Source: Ptychodera flava
Taxonomy: Eukaryota; Hemichordata; Enteropneusta; Ptychoderidae
NCBI RefSeq assembly: GCF_041260155.1
Contig: NC_091940.1
Location: 31,799,841-31,863,840, forward strand
DNA: 64,000 nt
Reading direction: 5' to 3'
The translations under genes and the position numbers were made by a program. Positions 11,926-26,218 of the stretch are shown here, one piece after another (within the stretch, counting starts at the first letter, position 1; every line of letters begins with the position of its first letter). The notes beneath the pieces were generated by a model. It ran no database searches and was not told the origin of the DNA. It saw only the letters and a program-made list of their open reading frames with translations.

Positions 11926-14900
11926 TTCTTGAGATACTTGTTTTGTACCTGTAGAACCACAATCGTAGTGAAATCCACATGTGATCGTATCGTCCGTGCT
12001 CTCTGTTTCCAAATACGACTGGTGCTTCTTGCGAGACATATTTCGTATCCGTAGAAGCACACTGTAAAAAGACATGAAAATAAAGAAATTGCACCATTTT
12101 AACCACTTTACTCAAAACACCTTTTTTTGCCCATTAAATTATGACTGGTCCTTCTTGCGAGACATATTTTGTGCCTTAGAAGCACACTATTAAAAACATG
12201 AAAATATAAATAAATTGCACTTTTTTAACTAAACTTACTGATGAATTTCTTTCACAAGTTAATAAGCAATTGTGACGTATCTTCTACTTACCATCTTTAA
12301 TTTAAAAAAAAACCACACTTTTTCCTTATATCTTCGGATTTGTGCTTCTTGCAAGACATATTTTGTGTCCTTAGAAGCACACTATTAAAAACATGAAAAT
12401 ATTAAGAAATTGAACCATTTTACCATAACTTATTGATGAAATTATTTCACGTTTTATGAAGCAATTGTGACTTATCTTTTACTGACCATCTTTAATTAAA
12501 AAAAACACACTTTTTCTTTGTATCTTCCGATTTGTGCTTCTTGCGAGACATATTTTGTATCCTTAGAAGCACATTGTTAAAAAACATGAAAATATAAAGA
12601 AATTGCACCATTTTACCGTAACTTATTGATGAAATTATTTCACGTTTTATGAAGCAATTGTGACTTATCTTCTACGAAGACCACTTTCAATTGAATAAAA
12701 AAATTTTCCTTTGATATTATGGCTGGTGCTTCTTGCGAGACATGTTTTGTGTCCTCAGAAGCACACTATTAAAAACATGAAAATATAAAGAATTTGCGCC
12801 ATTTTTACCGTGACTTATTGATGAAATTATTTCATGTTTTATGAAGCAATTGTGACTTATCTTCCAAAGAACAATTTTAATGATTCAAATAAAAAAAACC
12901 ACACTTTCCTATTGAATTATGACTTGTGCTTCTTGCGAGACATATTTTGTATCCTTAGAAGCACATTGTTAAAAAACATGAAAATATAAAGATTTTGCAC
13001 CGTTTTAACGTAACCCATTGATTAAATTCTTTCACAGTTTATTAAGCAATTGTGACTTACCTTCTACCGACCACTTTCAATTGAAAAAAAAACTTTTTCC
13101 TTTGATATTGTAACTGGTGCTTCTTGCGAGACATATTTTGTGTCCTTAGAAGCACGCTATTAAAAACATGAAAATATAAATAAATTACACCATTTTAACT
13201 TAACTTACTGATGAATTTCTTTCATATTTTATTAAGCGATTGTGACTTATCTTCTACTGACCATCTTTAATTTTAAAAAAAAACTTTTTCCTTTTATATT
13301 CCAATTTGTGCTTCTTCCAAAAACATATTTTGTGTCCTTAGAAGCACACTATTAAAAACATTAAAATATGAAAATATAAATAAATTACACCATTTTAACT
13401 TAACTTACTGATGAATTTCTTTCATATTTTATTAAGCGATTGTGAATTATCTTCTACTGACCATCTTTAATTTTAAAAAAAAAAACCTTTTTCCCTTTTA
13501 TATTCCAATTTGTGCTTCTTCCCAAAAACATATTGTGTGTCCTTAGAAGCACACTATTAAAAACATAACAATATTAAGAAATTGAACCATTTTACCATAA
13601 CTTAGTGAAGAAATTATTTCATGTTTTATTAAGCGATTGTGACTTATCTTCTACCGACCACTTTCAATTGAAAAAAAAACTTTTCCTTTGATATTACGAC
13701 TGGTGCTTTTTGCGAGACATATTTTGTATCCTTAGAAGCACACTATGAAAAACATGAAAATATAAATAAATTACACCATTTTAACTTAACTTACTGATGA
13801 ATTTCTTTCATATTTTATTAAGCGATTGTGACTTTAACTTATACTGACCATCTTTTATTTAAAAAAAAACACTTTTTCCTTTTATCTTCCAATTTGTGCT
13901 TCTTGCAAAACATACTTTGTGTCCTTAGAAGCACACTATTAAAAACATGATAATATTAAGAAATTGCACCATTTTACCATAACTTATTGATGCAATTATT
14001 TCATGTTCTATGAAGCAATTGTGACTTATCTTCTACCGACCACTTTCAATTGAAAAAAAAAACTTTTTCCTTTGATATTATGACTGGTGCTTCTTGCCAG
14101 ACATATTTTGTATCCTTAGAAGCACATTGTTAAAAAACATGAAAAAATAGAGAAATTGCATCATTTGACCGTAACTTATTGATGAAATTATTTCATGTTT
14201 TATGAAGTAATTGTGACTTATCTTCCACAGACCAATTTTAATAATTAAATAAAAAACCACACTTTCCTATTGAATTATGACTGGTGCTTCTTGCAAGACA
14301 TATTTTGTGTCCTTAGAAGCACACTGTTAAAAACAGGAAAATATAAAGACATTACACCATTCTACCATAACTTAGTGATGAAATTATTTCACGTTATATG
14401 AAGCAATTTGACTTATCTTCTACACACCGATTTTAATCATTCAAAAAACAAAACAAAACCCACTTTGTCCTATTGAATTATGACTGATGCTTCTTGCAAG
14501 ACATATTTTGTGTCCTTAGAAGCACACCATTAAAAACAGGAAAATCTAAAGAAATTACTCCATTTTAACTTACCTTACTGATGAATATCTTTCATATTTT
14601 ATCAAAAAATGTGTCTTATCTTTTACACACCAATTTTAATTCAAAAAAAAAACATTTTTTCCTCTTATCTTCCGATTTGTGCTTCTTGCAAGACATATTT
14701 TGTGTCCTTAGAAGCACACTATTAAAAACATGAAAATACAAAGAAATTACACCATTCTACCATAACTTAGTGATGCAATTATTTCACGTTATATGAAGCA
14801 ATTGTGACTTATCTTCTACCGACCACTTTCAATTGAAAAAAAAAAACTTTTTCCTTTGATATTATGACTGGTGCTTCTTGCCAGACATATTTTGTATCCT

Positions 14901-16760
14901 TAGAAGCACATTGTTAAAAAACATGAAAAAATAGAGAAATTGCATCATTTGACCGTAACTTATTGATGAAATTATTTCATGTTTTATGAAGCAATTGTGA
15001 CTTATCTTCCACAGACCAATTTTAATAATTAAATAAAAAACCACACTTTCCTATTGAACTATGACTGATGCTTCTTGCAAAACATATTTTGTGTCCTTAG
15101 AAGCACACTGTTAAAACAGGAAAATATAAAGACATTACACCATTCTACCATAACTTAGTGATGAAATTATTTCACGTTATTTGAAGCAATGTGACTTATC
15201 TTCTACACACCGATTTTAATCATTCAAAAAACAAAACAAAACCCACTTTGTCCTATTGAATTATGACTGATGCTTCTTGCAAGACATATTTTGTGTCCTT
15301 AGAAGCACACCATTAAAAACAGGAAAATCTAAAGAAATTACTCCATTTTAACTTACCTTACTGATGAATATCTTTCATATTTTATCAAAAAATGTGTCTT
15401 ATCTTTTACACACCAATTTTAATTCAAAAAAAAACATTTTTTCCTCTTATCTTCCGATTTGTGCTTCTTGCAAGACATATTTTGTGTCCTTAGAAGCACA
15501 CTATTAAAAACATGATAATATTAAGAAATTGAACCATTTTACCATAACTTATTGATGCAATTATTTCATGTTTTATGAAGCAATTATGACTTATCTTCTA
15601 CCGACCACTTTCAATTGAAAAAAAAAACTTTTTCCTTTGATATTATGACTGGTGCTTCTTGCGAGACATATTTTATGTCCTTAGAAGCACACTATGAAAA
15701 ACATGAAAATATAAAGAAATTACACCATTTCAACGTAACTTACTGATGAATTTCTTTCATGTTTTATGAAGCAATTGTGATTTATCTTCTATAGACCAAT
15801 TTTACTAATTAAAAAGAAACACTTTTTCCTGTTGAATTATGACTGGTGCTTCTTGCGAGACATATTTTGTGTCCTCAGAAGCACACTATAAGAAGACATG
15901 AAAATAAAGAAAATTCATTATTGTAACGTAAGTTATCGACGAAATTCTTCCATGGGTTATGAAGCAATTAATATTGTGACCAATCTTCTACAGACCATTT
16001 AAAAAACCTTCTTGTTATATTAAGACTGGTGCTTCTTGCGAGACATTTATTTTGTGTCCTTAGAAGCACATTATTAAAAAACATGAAAATATAAAGAAAT
16101 TGAACCATTTTACCATAACTTGTCGATGGAATTATTCACGTTCTATAAAGCAATTGTGATTTATCTTCCACAGACCAATTTTAATAATTCAAAAAAAAAA
16201 CCACACTTTCCTATTGAATTATGACTTGTGCTTCTTACGAGACATATTTTGTATCCTTAGAAGCACATTGTTAAAAAACATGATAATATAAAGAACTTGC
16301 ACCATTTTAACGTGACTCATTGATTAAATTCTTTCACAGTTTATTAAGCAATTGTGACTTATCTTCTACCGACCACTTTTAATTGAAAAAAACTTTTTCC
16401 TTTTATATTCTGACTGGTGCTTCTTGCGAGACATATTTTGTGTCCTTAGAAGCACATTTTGTTAAAAGACGTGAAAATCAAGAAATTGCACCATTTTAAC
16501 GTAACCCAATAATGACATTCTTTCATATTTAACTAAGCGATTGTGACTTATGTTGTTCAGACCGATTTAATTCGGTAAAAACACTTCTCCGTTTATATTC
16601 TGACTTGTGATTCCTGCGAGACATATTATATATCCTGAAAAGCACACTGTTAAAAGACATGAAAATATAGAAGTTGCACCATTTTAAGGTAGCTCTTTGA
16701 TGAAATCCTTCCACAGCATCGTGATTTATCTTCAACAGACCTCCTTTTATTCACAAAATC
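11926..16760 (+). repeat. Left arm: about 26 dyad-centred satellite monomers
   Basis: Monomers repeat every 190-200 bp. Each carries a 39-bp core with arms GTGCTTCT and AGAAGCAC around a 23-base centre that usually reads TGCGAGACATATTTTGTGT then CCTT. Cores start at about 11928, 12022, 12149, 12343, 12534 and so on to 16607. Linkers share ATGAAAATATAAAGAAATT, the word TTGATGAAATTATTTCA, and GTGACTTATCTTCTAC, followed by an A-run. The outermost core near 11928 and the innermost near 16607 are the most diverged. Confidence 0.9.
14040..15620 (+). repeat. Higher-order repeat: two near-identical blocks of about 784 bp
   Basis: Within the left arm, four consecutive monomers (about 14040-14823) are repeated almost unchanged at about 14824-15607. 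Diagnostic variants recur at the same offset, including TTGCCAGACAT, the ACCATTAAAAACAGG linker and the ACAAAACAAAACCCAC tract. Neighbouring monomers differ far more from each other than these blocks do, so the duplication is recent. Confidence 0.8.
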
Positions 16761-17084
16761 CCTCTTCTTATTATAATTCCGTGTGTCTGAGGACCAATCT
16801 TCGGTTTAAAAATTAACCTTCATGTGTATCAAATAACAACCATTGTTTGATGTTGAAACATAGAAATATTCTGCTGGTTATCATCGCCTCTTTAAACACA
16901 TCTTGAAGATTTTTAAGCGCTAATTTCGAGGTTTATGACAGGTAAGTATATAGGGAACAAAAGACAATCCATCTGTTAATATATTCATAAACTTTTGACT
17001 TAATTACAAAAATCTGATAGTATAAAAACGTGGCAATTAGTAAACATTGAATGTATATTCTCTCTTGTTTTTGCTTTTCTGGTC

Positions 17085-17490
17085 ATGACAAGTATTTCAG
17101 TCATTTCTTGGAATGTGAATGGATGTCACGCTCTTTATAACGGTACAACTTTCTGTCTTCACAGAAGTGTAACCATTGCGCTGACTTTAATTTTCTACAA
17201 CAAACCCATTCTACAATGGCAAATAAGGCACATTGGAAAGTTGTTTGACGTGCGCCTATTTACTTCTCTTATGGAACAAGCAATTTTGCTGGTGTTGCGG
17301 TGCTGTTTCCGCGAAACAAAAATGTTGATGTTGTTTCTGTCAAAAGTATCCTACAAGGTCGTTTACTGCATTTGCATGTTAAAATGGATGATATTTCCTA
17401 TCATTTGCTCAATGTTTTTGCTCCTATCAATGGAGATGGTCGTTGCATTTTCATTCAAAGGCTTCGTACAGATTCATGAAATATGACTAA
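17085..17490 (+). pseudogene. 5' fragment of an APE-type LINE (endonuclease), frameshifted
   Basis: The frame at 17085 begins MTSISVISWNVNG, the typical start of the apurinic-endonuclease domain in L1/Tx1-like LINE ORF2. The signal then moves between frames. One frame gives FLQQTHSTM, which corresponds to the usual LQETH catalytic motif with Glu replaced by Gln. Another gives SNFAGVAVLFP, LLHLHVKM and YHLLNVFAPINGDGR, matching the later endonuclease motifs. The frameshifts and lost Glu mark it as dead. Its 3' part is probably the fragment at 21060-21530, same strand. The reverse-transcriptase core is missing, and the 3.6 kb between is taken up by other repeats. Confidence 0.7.
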
Positions 17491-17576
17491 AACCTACCTA
17501 CACCCCAAAGTTTAACATCGCAAATTACAGTGGATCGTAAATTCTACCAATTAATTGCTAGACATAATAAGAAATG

Positions 17577-18155
17577 CAATGCTTTGTATGAAATCTGTTT
17601 TATTTGCTACAGAAACATACCAGAAATATAAAATTGACTTTTAATAGAAAAAATATTTGGATTGTATAGCTGTAATAGCCATATTTTGAAGAGTAACGCA
17701 TTATCACAGTACTGCAGACTGGCACCTTTTTTCAAATTGTTAAATTATTCTTGTGAGTCATCTACTGAGCTTAACCTGGCTTGTTTAGTATTAGAAAGGC
17801 AATTTATTAGTCTTCAAAATGGCGTATTGTAATGTTCAATATTGTCTATCTTTGTTTCTGAAATAAGACAAACATTTACCCGATACCCTAAAGTTTGTAT
17901 CGGAAATTACTGTTACAGCTAATCTCAAATTTTACCAAAGTTTTACCTAGATATATTACAAAGACAATACTTTGTATGAAATCTGCTTTATTTGCTGCAG
18001 GGAAATGTCATAAATATATCAAGACTTTTAATAGCAAAAAAAAATGCCATACTTTTGCTACACATGATAAAAAAGGCAACGTTTATATAAAATCTGATTT
18101 GTTTGTTTGTTTCAAAAGTATGTCACAAATATGAAATAAACTTTTAATGGGAAGA
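17577..18155 (+). repeat. Diverged direct repeats around TTTGTATGAAATCTG
   Basis: A 70-90 bp unit occurs near 17577-17650, 17970-18040 and, more diverged, 18085-18155. Shared parts are CTTTGTATGAAATCTG, TTTATTTGCT(A/G)CAG and ACTTTTAATAG. The third copy runs into the palindrome at 18123-18317. Confidence 0.55.
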
Positions 18156-18317
18156 TAATATGATTTAGTAGCCATTTGGATCATTTTGGTGGGGCACCCA
18201 GATATGGCACATGTATTTCAGCAAATTTGCCATGATACGCGGGTACCCTTCCAAATATGATCCAAATGGCTACTAAATCATATCATATTCCTGTTAAAAC
18301 TTATTTCATATTTGTGA
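18123..18317. repeat. 195-bp near-perfect palindrome
   Basis: The left arm starts TCACAAATATGAAATAA and includes a perfect 25-bp stretch (ATGATTTAGTAGCC through TTTGGATCAT). The reverse complement of the right arm repeats both in order. The inner region, with TATGGCA and TGCCATGA, extends the pairing nearly to the centre. As single strands it would form one long hairpin. Confidence 0.8.
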
Positions 18318-18320
18318 AAT

Positions 18321-18433
18321 AATCGTAATCATACCAATCCATAATCCGATAACACTAGGTCAGAATTCGTATGTACGTAATACAACAGTTGTAAACATAG
18401 ACACAAAACAGCACAGAACAGAATAACCAGTAT
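18321..18433. repeat. Dispersed repeat, copy 1
   Basis: About 110 bp containing AATCATACC, ATCCGATAA, ACTAGGTCA and AACATAGAC recurs in the same orientation at about 19760-19875. On the - strand it directly follows the stop codon of the exon-like ORF at 18434-18691, so it may be that ORF's 3' flank. Confidence 0.65.
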
Positions 18434-18691
18434 TCAAACAAAGTCAAATTCATGAAAGAAAGATAATGGACCTCTGGCCAAAAGACTAAGAAGTGCTGTC
18501 AGACGTTTCGAAAATACTAAGCGCATTCTACCCCACATGTGGTACCCGCCATATATCAATCGCCAAGTTAAGCTTATTGGTAACGAAGGCCCAATGTCAT
18601 TGATGCTATCAGTGATCATTTGTCGAAGAGAGATATAATTGTATTTGTCTACCAGCTTGCGATACCTTCCAAAAAAGCGTTTGACATAATT
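18434..18691 (-). CDS. Exon-like ORF inside the fold-back element, unknown product
   Basis: On the - strand a strong acceptor (CTGTTTTTGTTCCAG) ends at 18692. An 85-codon phase-0 frame then runs to TGA at 18434. The product starts NYVKRFFGRYRKLVDKY and ends LSFFHEFDFV. It is rich in basic and aromatic residues, has no low complexity, and looks like a genuine protein C terminus. I do not recognise it. Upstream exons would lie at higher coordinates, where only repeats are seen, so this is probably a captured gene fragment or the last exon of a decayed transposon protein. A chance open frame cannot be ruled out. Confidence 0.35.
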   Translation of the reverse strand, partial: NYVKRFFGRYRKLVDKYNYISLRQMITDSINDIGPSLPISLTWRLIYGGYHMWGRMRLVFSKRLTALLSLLARGPLSFFHEFDFV

Positions 18692-18836
18692 CTGGAACAA
18701 AAACAGATTTCATATGAGCATAGCCTTCAGTATAAAAAGTTAAAGCATTGTAAAAAATGGTAGAGTTTGAGATTCGCTATTGCCTCCCTATATTTTTTTC
18801 TGTTAAAATTATTTCTTATTCGGGAGATCCCAAGAT

Positions 18837-20930
18837 TTGTTACAACCGATAACATAGTAACTAACCGATAACGTAGTAATTTTTTCTAACCGATAACGTA
18901 GTAATTTTTCCTAACCGACAATGTATCAACAAATTTACCGATAACGTATCAAATCAACTGAGAATATATTGGATGAAGTGATTCCTGGGAATAGATTCAT
19001 AGGGATAGATCTATCCTCGATCGAACGATCAATCCATTGATCAATCGATTGATTGACCGATTGATCTATCGATGAACTGATCTATCAATCGAGCAATATT
19101 TCTATCGATTGAATGAATTGATCGATTACTCGACTAATAGAACGATTGATAAATCTATATATGTATATATATGATATTATATATATATTTCGATGGATAG
19201 ATAGATCGGTCGTTGCTTAGATAAATAGAGAGATAGTGTATCAAATCAACCCTTAATGTAGCCAAGTGAATAATAACGTATCAAATCAATCGATGATGTA
19301 TATATTGAATCAACCAATTATATATTGAATCAACCAATAGCCTAGCCAAGTCAAGTAAACATTCCAATCAACTGATAATGCATCAAGCCAACAAATAAAT
19401 TATTAATCGACCGATAAAGTATTAATAAATGGAAACCAACTGAATATAAATTAGTGGTGTATCTTTGTTTTTTTTTTCAAAATCAATCAGTTACACCTTC
19501 AAAGTTACATATACTTGAAGTATACTCTTTTCGTGATATTACTCAGACATCACGAATCGAATTCCATCAATTTGGGTAATGCGAACTAATTATTAGTATT
19601 CCTGCAGAATGAATTAAAGATACAACACACATGATGTGAGTGTCTTTATCGACACACTTTCTAAGTTGGGAGGACTTCGAAAAAAAGTCTTCAATATGAC
19701 CGATTATAAAATTTCGTTACTTACAACGTCAGTATATCAAAATGACGATAAGCCTTTACAAAATAATTGCAATCATACCCATCCGTAATCCGATAAGACT
19801 AGGTCAAAATTCGTAATACACTAGTTATAAAACATAGACTCTTGACAGAACAGAACAGAGAGTAAAGTACCCGTACACACTCATGTAACTCTCATTCTAG
19901 GGCTGAATTACAGGTAAAATCTAGACTCATTGCTCAATTGAATTCCTTATAATCAAAATTAACTCCTGTATAAGCAAGCCAACAGATTTTGCAGACAACA
20001 TATTGCTTTTTTCTTTCCTTTTTACCCTTTCTGTCGTTATTCACGTAAATAACTGACGCTAACATTCCATTCAGAACTGTACATATATTTCACTGTTATA
20101 TTAAGCTGGCAAAATTGTGCGTTGCTGCACTAAAAGTCAAACCACAGAACTGTTGCTATACAAAAATACTAAAACAACACTACTGTGCATTAATCTCTGC
20201 GTGCATTCCTATGTCGTTTTCATGTTTTTTGCGCATTCTTGTTGGTTAAAGAGTAAAAAAATGAGGAGAAATTTAAAAAACCGCGTCACCGCATCATTTT
20301 TGCAATATGTCTAGTATGGGAACAAACTTAAATTTGTAACAATTTAGGCTAAACGGAAAAAATAAATTGAAGAAAAGAAAATTGGGTACGAGACAATGTG
20401 ATTACAAATCGATCTATAGATATATCTATCCATCTATCTAATGACGAATTTATCGATCGATAAATCGATCTTTCAATTAATTGATCTATTTTTCTATCGA
20501 ATTGATAGATCCTTCGTTCTATCGATCGATCTGCCCATCAATTTATCTACCGATCGATTGATCGATCGACCGACCATCTATCAAACATCAATATATAGAT
20601 CGATCGATCTATCGATTGAGTGATCGATTTATCTAGCGATACATTGATCGACCTATCTATCTATCTATTCATCTATCTATCTATCTATCTAATATCTATC
20701 CATCTATAAATCGATCGATCTATCGCTCCCCATGAATCACTGAATTAGATATTATCAGTTAATTGATACAGTATTGGTTGACTTTTCTACGTTATCAGTT
20801 GATTCAATCCGTTATTGGTTTATTGATACGTTATCGGTAAATTTGTTGATACGTTATCGGTTAGGAAAAATTACTACGTTATCGGGTTTGATACGTTATT
20901 GGTTAGTAACAAAGTTATCGGTTGTAACAA
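18837..20930. mobile_element. Nested fold-back element with CCGATAACGTA subrepeats (2,094 bp)
   Basis: Terminal inverted repeats begin TTGTTACAACCGATAAC at both ends, and 27 of the first 30 bases match. Each arm continues with several subrepeats of the type ACCGATAACGTA plus GTAATTTTTCC or TCAAATCAAC, in mirrored order. Inside these lies a second layer of ATCGAT/GATCTATC repeats (about 19010-19230 and 20400-20730). The centre (about 19450-20400) is non-coding. No target duplication is visible: the flanks are CCCAAGAT and GGCTTCTG. It lies inside the larger 13-kb element. Confidence 0.65.
19760..19875. repeat. Dispersed repeat, copy 2
   Basis: This is the second copy of the roughly 110-bp repeat at 18321-18433. 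It lies within the nested fold-back element. The exon-like sequence that follows copy 1 is not repeated here. Confidence 0.6.
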
Positions 20931-21059
20931 GGCTTCTGAAAAATACAGGTTTGTTATCCGGGGAGTGCATGTAGCCCCTCTAGCCCACGGCACATAAACG
21001 TATACTTTCAACTAATGCTGATGATATAAATACTCTTGTTACTCGTAAAACTGAATTTA

Positions 21060-21530
21060 GGGTTAAAATATTGGTTTTCTGTTTACAAGCATGCCATCAA
21101 AAATTATCTATCGTAAGTCTCTCGGGTCTTTTGGTTGGCCCTTGGCGTGGGCGTACTGATCACCTGCTTGAATTTTTTTGGAATAGTATTGGTCTCACGG
21201 TCCTTGGTACTTATTTGGGTAACAGTAGTGAGTATTAAAAAAACTGGATTGACTGTGTTAATAATGGTGGGATAGATATGCTCCAGCTATGCCATTCCAA
21301 GGCCGCGTCATGTAATAATCCCCTTGCTGTAACAAAACTCTTCCATCTTTTGATTTGCCTCTGTTCTCCTGCTTTTATCATCGATGAAATTCAACATATT
21401 TTTCTTGATTTCCTCTTGCAAGGAAAACTTTGGTTACCGAATCAATCAGTTTTTGCTCCATTGAAGTTAGGAGGGCAAAACCTTATCGATATCTTTTAAC
21501 GTTTGAAAGCTTTTAGGTGAAAATATCTTC
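21060..21530 (+). pseudogene. 3' fragment of an L1/Tx1-like LINE ORF2
   Basis: Broken frames give VLGTYLGNS, a motif that follows the reverse-transcriptase domain. The frame at 21278-21499 then reads through LFHLLICLCSPAFIIDEI and FLDFLLQGK to FAPLKLGGQNLIDIF. The pattern of F, W or L, a basic residue, then LGGQNLIDI is the conserved region after the thumb in L1-like ORF2 proteins. It probably belongs with the endonuclease fragment at 17085. The gene is dead: it has frameshifts and lacks the polymerase core. Confidence 0.6.
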
Positions 21531-21689
21531 AAAAAAATCTGTATTTAGGTCTGGATAATCCTTCATTTTTGTTCTCTGTTACACCTCTCAACTTTTTATA
21601 GTCAGTTTTCAGTATGTTTCTGGATGTCTACCTAGATTTTATCTTTAGCTTTTGAATATTATATGGTCTGGCTTACTAAACCACGAAAG

Positions 21690-24660
<2,971 letters not shown>

Positions 24661-24776
24661 TCATCTTTGAAATGACATCTGCGTACGAGGATGCCCTTAC
24701 ACGCATGCGCACACTTATGCTTTCCCCCTGCTTCTAATCGTGCTTTTCGTACTGTTTTTGTAACCCTCCATTCCTG

Positions 24777-25101
24777 CACACACTGATGACGACGCCGTTC
24801 TTCAAGGCAAATTTGATGACGTTTTGCGGTTAATTTTGCGACAGTCCCATTTACCGTAAAACGAAGTTTGGTAACGCACGTACCGAGAAAAAGTGACACA
24901 CATTATTTCACCATTCTCTCGAATTTACGCCTAACTATTGAAAAATAAACAGCTGCATGTTAGTTTTGTTTGTGTTCTAAAACGTAAACTGTGATTGGTG
25001 TGGCGTATTTCGAGGTCTATATAGGCTATATGGGAGAAGGCTGAATATGTGTTTCATACCCTGGTATATCTAAAACCTTCTCACTCGCTTCCGTGAGACA
25101 A
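24777..25101. promoter_or_regulatory. Right flank of the large element with a TATA-like motif
   Basis: DNA beyond the right end holds no supported gene. TCTATATAGGC near 25016-25026 resembles a core promoter and lies just before a locally CpG-rich stretch, but no transcript can be deduced. Confidence 0.25.
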
Positions 25102-25222
25102 GTCGAACGAACGCGCGCGCGCGACCATTTCCTAAAGACGAAACGTACACTTCAGATCATCGTCGAATGAACGCGCGCGCGTCCATAGTTACACCTAAAG
25201 ACGAAACGTACAATTCAGATGG
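25102..25222 (+). repeat. Two 60-bp tandem copies containing (CG)n runs
   Basis: Each copy runs GTCGAA(C/T)GAACGCGCGCGCG, a short spacer, then CTAAAGACGAAACGTACA and TTCAGAT. Uninterrupted CG runs are unusual in this AT-rich, CpG-poor DNA and could adopt the Z form; that is inference. Confidence 0.8.
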
Positions 25223-25800
25223 TTGTTGAGAGCGTCGCATATGCCATCTCTTGCTTTTCATTGTCCCAGGAGGCCCGTGCTACAACCAGAAAACCAATGG
25301 TATCTTACAGCAGGGTACTAGTATACATGTAATGACACTGTACAGTAAACTGACTTTGTCTACAAGATTCATATTCTATAATGCTACATGTACAACCAGT
25401 GGAATATTCCACACACACATGCATGGACAGTTTATATTCCACAGGCGGCTCTTTTGCCAACAAGCTGTTATGCCAACATGTGCATAATCCGTTTCAAAAC
25501 CCCAAACCTCCACTTTAATATATGCCGTCAGCTGTTGGGAGATCCTAACAACATGCACACATCAAGTACCTATACACACTTCATAGGACATAAATTAGTG
25601 GGATTTTCAACTGAGTACATATAACATGCATGGATCGGTGTGAAAAGGGTACTTTACAAAGTATATGCTATTGGGATTTTCTATAAGTCATTTTATGGGG
25701 CTGTTTTATGTGAATCAACCTCATGCATCATGATTTGGCGTATTACATGTAACAGAAATGTTACTGGGATTCTACCTACTGACCTATCTTTTTAACCCCC

Positions 25801-26218
25801 TTAAGGAACACAATTGTACGAGCGGTACGCGCGCGTGGAATTTGTCACTTCCCATAGGATTACATTGAAATTTGCTGGAAAAGCAATTTCTACTAATGTC
25901 ATTTTCATGAAAATATGCACAAAGCTCAGTCTAGAGAAATAAATAATACTGATCAAATAAAATTATATGGTCACCGCGCTAAATTTTGAGATAAACATCA
26001 TTGAATTATTTCGTCCATAGAAAATGCATTGGTGAAAAAATGCTGACTCAGCATTTTTTCTCACAAATGGCAAAATTCATGGTCATTTATCTCAAAAACG
26101 AGCGCGGTGACCCCTATATTTTATCACACATTTTGATAATACTTACAAAGGAGAATCCAAAAAATTGACAATTTAGAGAATGACATTACTTTTAATTTTA
26201 CCGATCGTACATCCTTAA
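25801..26218 (-). mobile_element. 418-bp TTAA element, copy B
   Basis: This is an inverted copy of the element at 6788-7205, with the same length. Its right end GTACATCCTTAA is intact, while the left end TTAAGGAACACAATTGTACG has an 8-bp insertion-like change. It is non-coding. Confidence 0.75.

Noticed and set aside
14078..15044. Two nearly identical 60-codon - strand frames
   Set aside because: They are the same satellite monomers read twice, a result of the higher-order repeat, with no sign of coding.
11926..16760. CRISPR-like array of regularly spaced 39-bp palindromic repeats
   Set aside because: Spacers are about 150 bp and themselves homologous from unit to unit, and the context is animal DNA. 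This is a satellite array, not CRISPR.
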